Counted from the first letter of the stretch, positions 51,570 to 60,449 are shown. The stretch is DNA of 64,000 nucleotides from Deltaproteobacteria bacterium (GCA_020633415.1 JACKDQ010000001.1:434001-498000), one strand, 5' to 3'. Made by a program: numbers and translations. Notes: generated from the sequence alone by a model not told the origin.

Positions 51570-52598
51570 ATGAGTCGAAATAGTGCTGAGAAACTTGGAC
51601 TGGAACCGATGCGATTGCTCGACTTGGATCGCGTCGAAAACACTGCTGGTCTGCTCGAGGAGATGTCGCGCACGGCCTTCACCGGGCGTGCGCTTGGTGA
51701 GGCGCTGACGGTGGCGGAGCGGATGTTCCGCGACGAGGACTGCTGGGTTGTCTTGACACTCTCGGGTGCGATGACGATGGCCGGTCTGCGGCAGCTGATC
51801 ACCCTGATGATCGAGCGCAAGTGGGTGCAGTGCGTGGTTGCTACCGGCGCGTTGGTTGGTCACGGGATGGTTGAAGAGCTGGGAATGACCCACTACAAAG
51901 CCCGGCGCGACATCAGCGATGAGACTTATCAGGAGCATGGTCTCAATCGCGTGTATGACACGATCGAGCCCGAGGAAAACCTCGACCAGATGGAGCTGCT
52001 ACTGCGCGAGCGACTGAGTGCGCTGGCCGACGAGCGAGAAGAGCCGCTTGGAACCGCTGAGCTGCTCGACTACCTCGGTCGCAACTTGCCGGGTCATGGG
52101 GTGCTGCAGCTTGCCGCCGAGCACGGCGTGCCGCTGATCATCCCGGCCTTTAGCGACTCCGAGCTAGGACTGGATTTTGCCGTGCACCGTTTGATACGTC
52201 GGGAGGCCAACAAGCGGCCACTGGCCTACGATGGTATGCGCGACTTGGAACAATTTGCCCGACGGTGCGAGGATGTTTTCACCTCGGGCAGGCGCTTGGG
52301 CATCTTTACGATCGGCGGTGGTGTGCCGCGCAATTGGGCCCAACAGGTAGGTCCCTATCTCGACATTCGCAACAAGCGAATGGGACAAAAGCCGGTGGAC
52401 CTGCGTTACACCTACGGCGTTCGTATTTGTCCCGATCCGGTTCACTATGGTCACCTGTCGGGTTGCACCTATTCGGAGGGCGTCAGTTGGGGCAAATTCC
52501 TCTCGGTGAAAGATGGTGGGCAGTATGCCGAGGTGCTGCTCGATGCGACGGTCGCCTGGCCGTTACTGGTCCAAGCGCTGCGCGAGCGTGGGCTTTAA
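51570..52598 (+). CDS. Deoxyhypusine synthase-like protein
   Basis: 342 residues from the ATG at 51570 (open frame 30 bases upstream). It carries the deoxyhypusine-synthase fold: TLSGAMTMAGLRQLI, ATGALVGHGM, VGHGMVEELG, AFSDSELGLDFA, the GIFTIGGGVPRNWAQQ loop and the active-site Lys (K309) in TYSEGVSWGKF. In eukaryotes the enzyme modifies eIF5A with spermidine; bacteria have no eIF5A but some deltaproteobacteria carry such homologues, which are thought to make homospermidine or other polyamines. The substrate is not shown by the sequence. Confidence 0.88.
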   Translation: MSRNSAEKLGLEPMRLLDLDRVENTAGLLEEMSRTAFTGRALGEALTVAERMFRDEDCWVVLTLSGAMTMAGLRQLITLMIERKWVQCVVATGALVGHGMVEELGMTHYKARRDISDETYQEHGLNRVYDTIEPEENLDQMELLLRERLSALADEREEPLGTAELLDYLGRNLPGHGVLQLAAEHGVPLIIPAFSDSELGLDFAVHRLIRREANKRPLAYDGMRDLEQFARRCEDVFTSGRRLGIFTIGGGVPRNWAQQVGPYLDIRNKRMGQKPVDLRYTYGVRICPDPVHYGHLSGCTYSEGVSWGKFLSVKDGGQYAEVLLDATVAWPLLVQALRERGL

Positions 52599-52848
52599 TA
52601 GCCTAAGCATCTGAAGCGGATAAGGCGCGACGACCAGCCGTTGCTCGCGCAACAGGGCCCCGCCGATTCTCGGACAGCAGGCCGGCGCTCGAGCCGGTTT
52701 CTGCGCTGCCTCTCCTCGAAATCTAAGTCAAAACGCCAGGCGTCGGTTATCCGCACACGGCACAGGGCTTGCACATCTGGGCCCTGAGGATCCCGATCCC
52801 AACGCCATGGGCAGCGACGCTGCGCCGATCGAGGGAGGCGAAAAAGCG

Positions 52849-54426
52849 GTGACTCGATACCAAATGCGGCTGACCAAGTTGCTCGTTCTAGCTGTGGCGC
52901 TGACCGCTGCATCCGACGCCGGCGCCAAGAAGGCCCAGTCGGCTCAGCAGAGTTTCTGTCGGCTGGAATTCTACAACGGCAAGCGCGTCACCCCTTCGCT
53001 GTTCGCGCTCAAGGTCGGCCAGCGGCGGTTCATCGTCGACTGCGGATTGGGTCAAGGTGGGCAGCAAGAGCGGGCGATCAACAAGACCTTGCCCAAACAG
53101 GCGCTTGACGCCGAGGCATTGCTTTTGACCCACGCCCACATCGACCACTCGGGACGCGTGCCGATGTGGGTCAAGCAGCTGATCGAGTCAGCGCTGCTGC
53201 GCAAACAGAAAATCTATGGCACCGAGGCGACGATTTCGGTGGTCAAGAGTTTGCTCGAGGACTCGGCTAACCTGCAGGTCAATGCGGTCGAGCGCAAGAA
53301 GAAATGGATGCGCCGTCGGGCCAGGAAGCTCAATACGCTCGACCAGGCGGAGCTCGAGCGGATCGACCAGCTCAAGCCGCTGTATACGCCCCAGGACGTC
53401 CAAGCCACGCTGCCGCTGCTAGAGGCGATCAAGCCTGGTCAGCTGGTCGACCTCGGCGAGGGGGTTAGTGCCGAGTTTAGCTTGGCCGGTCACGTGCTCG
53501 GTGCTGCCTCGGTAACCTTCCGCATCAAAGACGGCAAGCACAACGGCCAGGTGTTGTTCTCCGGTGATATCGGTCGACCCAACGCGCTGATCACGCCCAA
53601 GCCCACAGCACCCAAGGGCGCACAGTTTGTGGTGATGGAGGGTACCTACGGTGGTCGCAACCATCCGCCGGTCGGTGACGTCAAAGAGACGCTGGCCAAG
53701 GTTGTTGCGCAGACGATCGCGCGGGGTGGCAAGCTGATCATTCCAGCTTTCTCTTATGGGCGGACCCAAGAGGTGATCTATCTGCTCAAGCAACTGCAGG
53801 TCGAAGGCCGATTGCCCGATGTGCCGATCCTGCTCGACTCGCCGCTGGCGATCAAACTGACCGCCGCCACGCGCAAATATGCCAAGCAGTATCTCAACGA
53901 AGAGGTCAAACAGTTCATCGCCAAATACGGCGATCCGTTTGCGCTGCCCAATCTTCAGGTGAGCGAGAGCGTGGAGGCCAGCCGCGAGGCGGTCAACCAC
54001 AAAGGTCCAGCGATCGTCATCGCTGGTTCGGGGATGATGAACGGTGGACGTGTGGTTCATCACGCCAAGGCGGCGATCTCTGATCCGAAAAACGCCATCC
54101 TCTTGGCCGGTCACCAAGCCGAGGGCACGCTCGGTCGACAAATCGAGCTGGCCGGGCAGGCTGTCGGCAATGCGCCGCAGACCGTTAAGATTTGGGGTGA
54201 GGATTACAAGCTCGGCGCATCGGTTCATCGCCTCAAAGGACTGTCGGGTCACGCCGGGCAAAGCGAGCTCTTGGGTTGGGCGGCAAAGCACGCCGCCGAA
54301 GCACGCCAGATCTTCCTGGTGCACGGTGACGAGACCCAGCTGACGGCGCTCTCCGAGCAGCTGACGCGAACCACCGGCAAGCGCGTCTCGATTCCCGAGG
54401 CGAACTCGTTTTTTGAGTTATTTTAG
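52849..54426 (+). CDS. Exported beta-CASP metallo-beta-lactamase RNase/DNase-like nuclease
   Basis: 525 residues from the GTG at 52849, preceded by GGAGG ten bases upstream; an ATG at 52807 has no ribosome binding site. The N-terminus is a signal peptide (RLTKLLVLAVALTAASDAGA). Then comes a complete beta-CASP metallo-beta-lactamase: motif 2 HAHIDHSG (residues 95-102), motif 3 AGHVLGAAS, motif 4 FSGDIGRP (about 237), acidic EGTYGGR, AGSGMMNGGRVVHH and the C-terminal SGHAGQSE with the conserved His. The family (CPSF73/RNase J/Ysh1) cleaves RNA, sometimes DNA, in the cytoplasm. A secreted form would act outside, perhaps on free nucleic acid. Confidence 0.85.
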   Translation: MTRYQMRLTKLLVLAVALTAASDAGAKKAQSAQQSFCRLEFYNGKRVTPSLFALKVGQRRFIVDCGLGQGGQQERAINKTLPKQALDAEALLLTHAHIDHSGRVPMWVKQLIESALLRKQKIYGTEATISVVKSLLEDSANLQVNAVERKKKWMRRRARKLNTLDQAELERIDQLKPLYTPQDVQATLPLLEAIKPGQLVDLGEGVSAEFSLAGHVLGAASVTFRIKDGKHNGQVLFSGDIGRPNALITPKPTAPKGAQFVVMEGTYGGRNHPPVGDVKETLAKVVAQTIARGGKLIIPAFSYGRTQEVIYLLKQLQVEGRLPDVPILLDSPLAIKLTAATRKYAKQYLNEEVKQFIAKYGDPFALPNLQVSESVEASREAVNHKGPAIVIAGSGMMNGGRVVHHAKAAISDPKNAILLAGHQAEGTLGRQIELAGQAVGNAPQTVKIWGEDYKLGASVHRLKGLSGHAGQSELLGWAAKHAAEARQIFLVHGDETQLTALSEQLTRTTGKRVSIPEANSFFELF

Positions 54427-54434
54427 ACGCTTGC

Positions 54435-55091
54435 TCAAAGTTTGCTGAGCAGCCCGAGCAATTCGCCCGGCTGGTCGATGATCACGCTGGCCCGCGCCGC
54501 TTGCAGCTCTGCGCGTGGGCGAAAGCCCCAGCTCACGCCGACCGGATACATTTTTGCGGCGTGGGCGGTCTCAATGTCCACCGCGGTATCGCCGACGAAG
54601 ACGCAGGCTTGGGCGGGCACGCCGAGCTGCTGAGCAAGCTCGAGTGCGGCCTGCGGGTGTGGCTTTTTCGGCACTCCCGGGCGAGCACCGCGCGCGATCG
54701 TGAAGTGGTCGGCAAAACGCAGTTGCGTTAGCTGCACGACAAAGTCGTCGTTCTTGTTGGAGAGCACGGCGAGCGGCAGCTGTCGGCGCGTCAGTTCGGC
54801 GATCAGCTGATTAATTCCCGGATATGGCTGCGTGCGGGCGAAATCGCTGGTTGCGTAGGCGGCGATCATCGCTGCCACGGTCGCTTCGATTTCATCTGGC
54901 TGGCGGTGGGTGTTCGGCAATGCGCGCCGAACGAGATTTTCGATGCCGTCGCCGATAAAGCCGCGAATCGCGGCGGTGGTATGGGTTGGGTGGCCGCGCT
55001 GTGCGAGTGCGCGGTTGGCGGCTGTGGCGATGTCGTCGAGCGAGTCGAGCAGTGTGCCATCGAGGTCGAAGATGATCGCGGGGCGTCTCAT
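54435..55091 (-). CDS. gph: Phosphoglycolate phosphatase (HAD family)
   Basis: 218 residues. HAD superfamily: DLDGTLLDS at 9-17 with the catalytic Asp pair, SNKNDDF as motif 2 and VFVGDTAVDIETAHAAKM as the metal site (motif 4). The cap (EIEATVAAMIAAYATSDFAR) is the C1 type. It removes phosphate from 2-phosphoglycolate, a product of DNA repair or RubisCO oxygenation; related HAD enzymes act on other small phosphates. Convergent with the beta-CASP gene, 8 bases apart. Confidence 0.85.
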   Translation of the reverse strand: MRRPAIIFDLDGTLLDSLDDIATAANRALAQRGHPTHTTAAIRGFIGDGIENLVRRALPNTHRQPDEIEATVAAMIAAYATSDFARTQPYPGINQLIAELTRRQLPLAVLSNKNDDFVVQLTQLRFADHFTIARGARPGVPKKPHPQAALELAQQLGVPAQACVFVGDTAVDIETAHAAKMYPVGVSWGFRPRAELQAARASVIIDQPGELLGLLSKL

Positions 55092-55222
55092 CAGCGTACC
55101 TTGGCGCCTTCAGCGCGCCAGGGCAAGGCGATCTTTCTTTGGCCCGGCAAGGGAAAGCGCGTTTTGACCGACACTTAGCGGCTTTCTATCGCGCGCTTTT
55201 GCCAAGGTGATACTGTGGCGCG

Positions 55223-56068
55223 ATGCGTCGGCTCCCCTTGCTGCTGATGTTGCTTTCGCTCCTCGGGGCGAGACCCGCGTTTGGAGGATCGCGCTTGGCG
55301 GTCGAGCGTGCGCGGCAGCTCGAGATCCTTGAGCGGTCTACGGCGGTGGCGATCGATCTGATGCTCAGCGGTCTGCGTGACGAGAGCTCCCAGGTGCGAT
55401 TGGCCGCCGTGCGCGCGCTCGAGCGTTTGCGCCCCGCAGGCGCAGTGCGCTACTTGATCTTGGCCGCCAAGACGGATTTCGATCAGACGGTGCGCGAGAC
55501 CGCAGCGGCGGCGGTGCGTCGACTGGCGCCGCATCGCTACGTCAACACGATCTCGGCGACGATGCCGGCCCATGGCAACGCCAAGCGCGTAGACCTTCCG
55601 CGGTCTGTCGAGCGCCACGAAGCTCGCCCGCGTTTCCCTCAGTTTTTTGTAGCGGGCGGCGGCGGCGTCAACCTGCGGCGCGCCAGCGAGAGTGGTGCGG
55701 CGCTGGTCGCCGTGGGTCTCAGGTGGCGATACGCCGACGCTCAGCTCAGCCTGTTGTTTCCCGCGCTGACCTGGGTTTTTCAGGCGCGGTTCGATCCGCT
55801 TTGGCGCAGTCGCTGGGTGCGGCCTTATCTCAGTGTGGGTGTCTCGCTGGTGACCGGAGACGGCACTGATGACGCCCCGTCGGCCGCGCTGTTTGCCGGG
55901 GCGGGTCTGCGGGTGCGCGTTTGGCGCTTCGTCTGGTGCTATGCCGAAGTATTGCCGAGCTGGACGATCGTACGGTCGTTACCCGCTGCGCCGCGCGGCA
56001 GCGCGGTTGCCGCAGAGCGTCTTGCTTTGCCACTGCTCGCTGGCGTCAGGCTGGACGTGTGGCCGTGA
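55223..56068 (+). CDS. Secreted protein with HEAT-like repeat and beta-rich tail, hypothetical
   Basis: 281 residues with signal peptide (LPLLLMLLSLLGARPAFGG). Residues about 45-110 look like a HEAT/PBS-lyase repeat pair (SSQVRLAAVRALERLRPAGA, QTVRETAAAAVRRLAPHRYV). The rest (150-281) is beta-rich with Trp/Arg/Tyr alternation (VAVGLRWRYADAQLSLLF, YLSVGVSLVTGDGTDDAPS), perhaps an outer-membrane barrel. A GTG start of the next lipoprotein gene overlaps its TGA (GTGA), so they are coupled. Function unknown. Confidence 0.65.
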   Translation: MRRLPLLLMLLSLLGARPAFGGSRLAVERARQLEILERSTAVAIDLMLSGLRDESSQVRLAAVRALERLRPAGAVRYLILAAKTDFDQTVRETAAAAVRRLAPHRYVNTISATMPAHGNAKRVDLPRSVERHEARPRFPQFFVAGGGGVNLRRASESGAALVAVGLRWRYADAQLSLLFPALTWVFQARFDPLWRSRWVRPYLSVGVSLVTGDGTDDAPSAALFAGAGLRVRVWRFVWCYAEVLPSWTIVRSLPAAPRGSAVAAERLALPLLAGVRLDVWP

Positions 56069-56712
56069 TCGCGCGCAAGGCGCTGACGATGGCGTCGGTG
56101 CTGTTGACGGTGGCGGGCTGCCTAGACTCACCGTTTACCGCGAAGGCTGAACTTGGCTCCTGTGGCTTGGCGGACCAGCCTTGTCCGCTCAGTTGCGCCG
56201 CCGATTGCATCGACCAGGTGATGGTCTTGTCGAGCACTTGTGCGACGCCGCTTTTGGGCAGCATCGACGCCGGGCTTACGCAGTGCGCGTTCGGCGACGG
56301 CGCGCGCGCGGTCTTTGACCAACCGCTCGATTTGCGAAACTCCGCTGCGCTGGTTGCTGGCGGTTTTGCCTTCAGCTTTTACCATCGAAATCAACGCTGC
56401 TTGCGCGTCGAGCAAACGACAGATCGGCTGGGGGTGATCATCGCGGCCGACGAGGTCTTTGCTCAGCAGTTGCTGGCGCCCGTTTCGCGACCGGCGGTTG
56501 ATCCGCTGCTGGCGGGCGAGCTGAGCCTGCGTTGTCCAAGTGGGCGTCACTTTCGTGGTCAAGCGCGCGCCTTGTGCGCCGGCTGCGATGCCGGCTGTCG
56601 AGGACTTCTCACGCTTGCCGCTTCAGTGGTGGTGCGAGCTGGCCAAACGACGCTCAGCGTGGGCCTGGCGCGCGGCGCGGCGCAAGACCTGTTGTTTAGC
56701 TGTTCACGCTGA
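56065..56712 (+). CDS. Cys-rich lipoprotein, hypothetical
   Basis: 215 residues from the GTG at 56065, which overlaps the stop of the upstream gene by four bases. Lipoprotein signal MIARKALTMASVLLTVAGC. The mature part has Cys in CGLADQPCPLSCAADCID and CAGCDAGCRG, spaced like a disulfide-linked domain. No motif of known function. The overlap links its production to the HEAT-like barrel protein upstream, so the two may form a surface complex, an inference from context only. Confidence 0.65.
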   Translation: MIARKALTMASVLLTVAGCLDSPFTAKAELGSCGLADQPCPLSCAADCIDQVMVLSSTCATPLLGSIDAGLTQCAFGDGARAVFDQPLDLRNSAALVAGGFAFSFYHRNQRCLRVEQTTDRLGVIIAADEVFAQQLLAPVSRPAVDPLLAGELSLRCPSGRHFRGQARALCAGCDAGCRGLLTLAASVVVRAGQTTLSVGLARGAAQDLLFSCSR

Positions 56713-56724
56713 TCGCGCTTGCGC

Positions 56725-57189
56725 TCAGTTGCTCGCGCGGAGGGTCTCGTCGCGGATGGTACGGCGTATCGTGCCGACGTGGCTTAGCGCGTCAGTTTCG
56801 ACGGCTTCGTGTTGGCGCAGCAGGTCGAGAAACGCGTCGAGTTCTGGACGAATCACGGCGAGCGGGATGCCGCCAGCTAGCTGGGCCGAGATACTCAACA
56901 CCGATTGTCTAAGCAGCTGGTGTTCGGCGCGTAATGTCTCGACGGTGCGATCCTGCGCGGCCAGTGCCTCGACAAGCGCGGGATCGGTGTGTTTGGTGAA
57001 CAGCGTTGCTTCCTCGAGTTCGAGATGAGCGCTCAGAAATGGCACCAACTGCTCGAACATCGCGCAGACCTCTGCAGTGTCCTCCACTTTGCGCAGCTGC
57101 ATGATCAGCGTGCGAACCGCGCGGTGCTGTTCGAGCACCTCATCGAGGGCTTGCGTTTCGATCGGGCGGAGGCCAGAAGGCTGAGTCAT
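56725..57189 (-). CDS. Hemerythrin-like protein
   Basis: 154 residues from the ATG at 57189 (GGAG upstream; a Met five codons earlier is possible). It shows the four-helix HHE pattern: EQHRAVR near residue 22, HLELEEATLF at about 55, RAEHQLL at about 87 and RQHEAVETDALS near the C-terminus. Each His/Glu set can bind a diiron site and oxygen, nitric oxide or iron. It is divergent from the kynurenine-pathway oxygenase genes, which also need iron and oxygen. Confidence 0.82.
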   Translation of the reverse strand: MTQPSGLRPIETQALDEVLEQHRAVRTLIMQLRKVEDTAEVCAMFEQLVPFLSAHLELEEATLFTKHTDPALVEALAAQDRTVETLRAEHQLLRQSVLSISAQLAGGIPLAVIRPELDAFLDLLRQHEAVETDALSHVGTIRRTIRDETLRASN

Positions 57190-57296
57190 TGGCGATCTCT
57201 CCATCGGTAATTCTGCGTCCCCCGAAGCAGCCCGACAAGGGCTTTCTCCTGGCCATAAATCGTGGGATGCTGCGGCGCAGCCGAGCGGGGTGGCAA

Positions 57297-57821
57297 GTGG
57301 GCAAAATCAATGCGTTCTCATTTAAGCGGTGGATCGACGAGCATCGTCACCTGCTTAAACCACCGGTCAATAACGCGATCGTCTTTGAAGACAGCGAGTT
57401 TCTGATCATGGTCGTCGGTGGTCCGAATCAGCGGAAGGATTATCACGTTGATCCGGCCGAGGAGTTTTTTTACCAGCTCGAAGGCGAGATGGTGCTGAAG
57501 ATCGTCGAAGACGGCGAGTTTCGCGACGTGCGTATCGGTGAAGGCGATATTTTGCTCTTGCCCCCAGGTGTTCCCCATTCACCGCAGCGCTTCGCCGATA
57601 CGGTGGGGTTGGTGGTGGAGCGACGGCGTCGACCCGACGAGCACGATGGGCTGCGTTGGTATTGCGAGCAGTGCCACGAGGTGCTTTACGAGGAGACCTT
57701 CTTTCTGACCGATATTACCACCCAGCTTCCGCCGGTGTTCGAACGGTTCTTTGGCAGCGAGAGCAATCGACGCTGTGCCAGTTGCGGTTGGCTGATGCCG
57801 GCACCATCCAAAGGGGTCTGA
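57297..57821 (+). CDS. 3-hydroxyanthranilate 3,4-dioxygenase
   Basis: 174 residues from a GTG at 57297; the frame is open to 57189, but the family begins here (VGKINAFSFKRWIDEHRHLL) and GGGGTGG precedes the GTG. Cupin iron site: H50 in DYHVDPAEEFFYQLEG with the following Glu pair and a later His in VPHSPQR. The C-terminal rubredoxin-like iron site CEQCHEVL ... CASCGW is present as in the bacterial enzyme. It opens the ring of 3-hydroxyanthranilate to the precursor of quinolinate or of 2-aminomuconate. The kynurenine monooxygenase gene starts immediately after the stop (1 base between). Confidence 0.88.
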   Translation: MGKINAFSFKRWIDEHRHLLKPPVNNAIVFEDSEFLIMVVGGPNQRKDYHVDPAEEFFYQLEGEMVLKIVEDGEFRDVRIGEGDILLLPPGVPHSPQRFADTVGLVVERRRRPDEHDGLRWYCEQCHEVLYEETFFLTDITTQLPPVFERFFGSESNRRCASCGWLMPAPSKGV

Positions 57822-57822
57822 G

Positions 57823-59205
57823 ATGGCGATCACCCAGCGGGTCACGATTCTCGGTGGCGGGCCGGTGGGTGCGCTATTGGCGAGCTATTTGGGGCGTCGC
57901 GGCTATCATGTCACGCTCTACGAACGGCGACCCGACCTACGCAGTCAGGATGTTGGCGGCGGTCGATCGATCAACTTGGCCTGTTCGGATCGCGGTTGGT
58001 TGGCGCTTGAACGCGTTGGCATCGCCGAAACCGTTCGGCGATCGGCGATTCCAATGCGCGGGCGGATGCTGCACGCCGAAGATGGCCAGCTGACGTTTCT
58101 GCCCTATGGTTTCGACGGACAGGCGATCTACGCGATTTCACGGACGCTGCTCAACAAGCATTTGCTCGACTTTGCTGCGCGTCAGCCACAGGTCGAGCTC
58201 CACTTCGAGCAACGCGCGCTGTCGGTCGATTTTCAGCGACACCAGCTCAGGCTCTGCGATGAGAGGAGTGGCGAGCGCCGTACGATTGACGTCGATCGCC
58301 TGATCGGGGCCGATGGCGCGTTTTCTGCATTGCGTGAGTCGATGCGTCGTCAAGACCGCTTCGACTACAGCCAGCACTATGTCAGTCACGGTTACAAAGA
58401 GCTGGCGATCCCGCCTGGACCCGATGGTGATTTTGCGCTCGATCCGCACGCGCTACATATCTGGCCGCGTGGTGGCTACATGTTGATCGCCCTGCCCAAC
58501 GCCGACCGTAGCTTTACCGCGACGCTGTTCATGCCGTTTGAGGGAGCTCGGGCATCGTTTGCCGAGGTCGCAGATGCGGCCGCGCTGGAGCGGCTATTCG
58601 CTCAGTCGTTTGCCGACGTGCCAGCGTTGATCCCGAATCTGACCGAGCAGTTCTTCGATAATCCGACGTCCTCGCTGGTTACGGTCCGCTGCAGTCCCTG
58701 GGTGCGCGATGGGCGCTATGCGCTGATCGGTGATGCGGCCCACGCGGTCGTACCATTTTACGGCCAAGGGATGATCGCAGGTTTCGAGGATTGTCGAGTA
58801 CTCGATGAGTGTTTGACCGAGGCTGGTGACGATTGGGCGCAGGCGCTCGCTGCCTACCAGAGCGCGCGCAAACCGAACGGTGATGCGATCGCCGATTTGG
58901 CTCTCGACAACTTTATCGAGATGCGCGATTTGGTTCGCACCCCGGGTTTTCAGCTTCGGCGGCGCATCGAGCGACGGCTCCATCAACTGCTTCCACAACG
59001 ATTCACTCCACTGTATTCTATGGTGACGTTTAGCCACCTTCCCTATGCTGAGGCCAGGCGTCGCGGTCAGTTACAGGCGGCAATGCTTGATGCGCTTGCC
59101 GCTGAGGAAGGTATCGAAGAGCTGCTCGATAGTGAGCAGTTCATGCCGCTCGCTGAGCAGGCGGTTGCCAAGCTCGAGTCGATGAGCAGTGCTAGGAGTA
59201 AGTGA
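57823..59205 (+). CDS. kmo: Kynurenine 3-monooxygenase
   Basis: 460 residues. FAD-dependent hydroxylase: dinucleotide motif ILGGGPVGALLASYLGRRGY at 9-28, ERRPDLR, GGGRSINLACSDRGWLAL and the second FAD motif GDAAHAVVPFYGQGMIAGFED. The strings GGRSINLA and FYGQGMNAGFED-like are characteristic of KMO. It hydroxylates L-kynurenine to 3-hydroxykynurenine. Start codon lies 1 base past the stop of the dioxygenase gene. Kynureninase and tryptophan dioxygenase genes are not in the window, so the pathway is completed elsewhere or is used for NAD synthesis. Confidence 0.9.
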   Translation: MAITQRVTILGGGPVGALLASYLGRRGYHVTLYERRPDLRSQDVGGGRSINLACSDRGWLALERVGIAETVRRSAIPMRGRMLHAEDGQLTFLPYGFDGQAIYAISRTLLNKHLLDFAARQPQVELHFEQRALSVDFQRHQLRLCDERSGERRTIDVDRLIGADGAFSALRESMRRQDRFDYSQHYVSHGYKELAIPPGPDGDFALDPHALHIWPRGGYMLIALPNADRSFTATLFMPFEGARASFAEVADAAALERLFAQSFADVPALIPNLTEQFFDNPTSSLVTVRCSPWVRDGRYALIGDAAHAVVPFYGQGMIAGFEDCRVLDECLTEAGDDWAQALAAYQSARKPNGDAIADLALDNFIEMRDLVRTPGFQLRRRIERRLHQLLPQRFTPLYSMVTFSHLPYAEARRRGQLQAAMLDALAAEEGIEELLDSEQFMPLAEQAVAKLESMSSARSK

Positions 59206-60425
59206 TGGGTTCTCGTCTGGAAGGCAAAGTCTTAGTCGCGCAGGGCGGAGGCCCCACGGCCGTGATCAATCAGTCGCTTGTCGGTGTGGTGACCGAGGCG
59301 CGCAAGTTCTCGCAGGTTGGTCGGGTCTATGGCGCTGTTAACGGCATCCACGGGTTGGTCAACGAGGAGTTGATGGACCTGACCCAGGAGACGACCCACA
59401 ACCTCGAGCAGGTTGCTGCGACGCCGGCGTCGGCGCTGCTCTCGACGCGCGACAAGCCGACCACGGAGTACTGCGAGCGGATCTTCAAGACACTCAAAGC
59501 CCACGACGTGCGCTACTTTTTCTACATCGGCGGCAACGACAGCTCGGATACGGCGCGCATCGTCAACGAGAACGCCAAGGCGGCCAAGTATGAGCTGCGC
59601 TGCGTTCACGTGCCAAAGACGATCGACAACGACCTGGTGATCAACGACCACACGCCGGGGTTCGGCTCTGCTGCGCGGTTTGTTTCCTTGGCCTTCATGG
59701 GCGTTAACCTCGACAATCGCGCTTTGGCCGGTGTGTACATCGCGGTAGTAATGGGGCGCCACGCGGGCTTCTTGACCGCAGCCTCGTCGCTGGGCCGCTC
59801 CTACGAGGACGATGGTCCGCATTTGATCTATCTGCCCGAGCGGCCGTTCTCGGTCGAGCAGTTTGTCGGTGATGTCGATCGCGTCTACCAGCGGTACGGT
59901 CGCTGCATCGTAGCTGTCAGCGAGGGGATCATCGACAAGGACGGCCAGCCGATCATGACCCAGTTGATGGATTCGGTGGAAAAGGACGCCCATGGCAATG
60001 TCCAGCTTTCGGGAACGGGCGCCTTGGGCGATCAACTGGTCAAAGCGATCAAGGATAGGCTCAATATCAAGCGTGTGCGCTCAGATACCTTCGGTTATCT
60101 GCAGCGCAGCTTTATGAGCGTGGTTTCCGACGTCGACCAGCAGGAGGCACGCGAGGTCGGCGAAAAGGCGGTGCAGTTTGCGCTTTGGCACGACGTCGAT
60201 GGCTCGGTGACGATTCACCGAACGGGCGCCTACTCGGTAGACTATCAGCTCACGCCGCTTGAGGAGATCGCCGCCAAAACGCGTCATGTTCCCGACGAGT
60301 TCATCAACAAACAGGGTAATGACGTCACTGAGGCGTTTTACGCCTACGCGCGACCTTTGCTCGGTAGTGGCATGCCGCGCTCCTATCGCCTGCGTGCGCC
60401 GAAAGTCAGGAAGCTTCTTGGCTGA
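59205..60425 (+). CDS. pfp: 6-phosphofructokinase, PPi-dependent type
   Basis: 406 residues from the ATG at 59205, whose first base is the last base of the kmo stop (TGATG), with AGGAG upstream; an adjacent GTG is possible. Phosphofructokinase fold: GGGPTAVINQ at about 13-22, GGNDSSDTA near 110 and PKTIDNDL near 139, MGRHAGFL near 184. The Asp in GGNDS and Lys in PKTIDND are the residues that mark pyrophosphate-using enzymes; ATP-dependent ones have Gly at both. It phosphorylates fructose 6-phosphate with PPi, reversibly. Being cotranscribed with kmo is unusual. Confidence 0.9.
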   Translation: MGSRLEGKVLVAQGGGPTAVINQSLVGVVTEARKFSQVGRVYGAVNGIHGLVNEELMDLTQETTHNLEQVAATPASALLSTRDKPTTEYCERIFKTLKAHDVRYFFYIGGNDSSDTARIVNENAKAAKYELRCVHVPKTIDNDLVINDHTPGFGSAARFVSLAFMGVNLDNRALAGVYIAVVMGRHAGFLTAASSLGRSYEDDGPHLIYLPERPFSVEQFVGDVDRVYQRYGRCIVAVSEGIIDKDGQPIMTQLMDSVEKDAHGNVQLSGTGALGDQLVKAIKDRLNIKRVRSDTFGYLQRSFMSVVSDVDQQEAREVGEKAVQFALWHDVDGSVTIHRTGAYSVDYQLTPLEEIAAKTRHVPDEFINKQGNDVTEAFYAYARPLLGSGMPRSYRLRAPKVRKLLG

Positions 60426-60449
60426 GCTCCCGACCTAGCGTTCGGGAGC
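60426..60449 (+). terminator. Weak hairpin after pfp
   Basis: GCTCCCGA (60426-60433) pairs with TCGGGAGC (60442-60449) around an eight-base loop, directly after the pfp stop. There is no U-run, so an intrinsic terminator is uncertain; it may stabilise the 3' end of the haao-kmo-pfp message. Confidence 0.35.
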
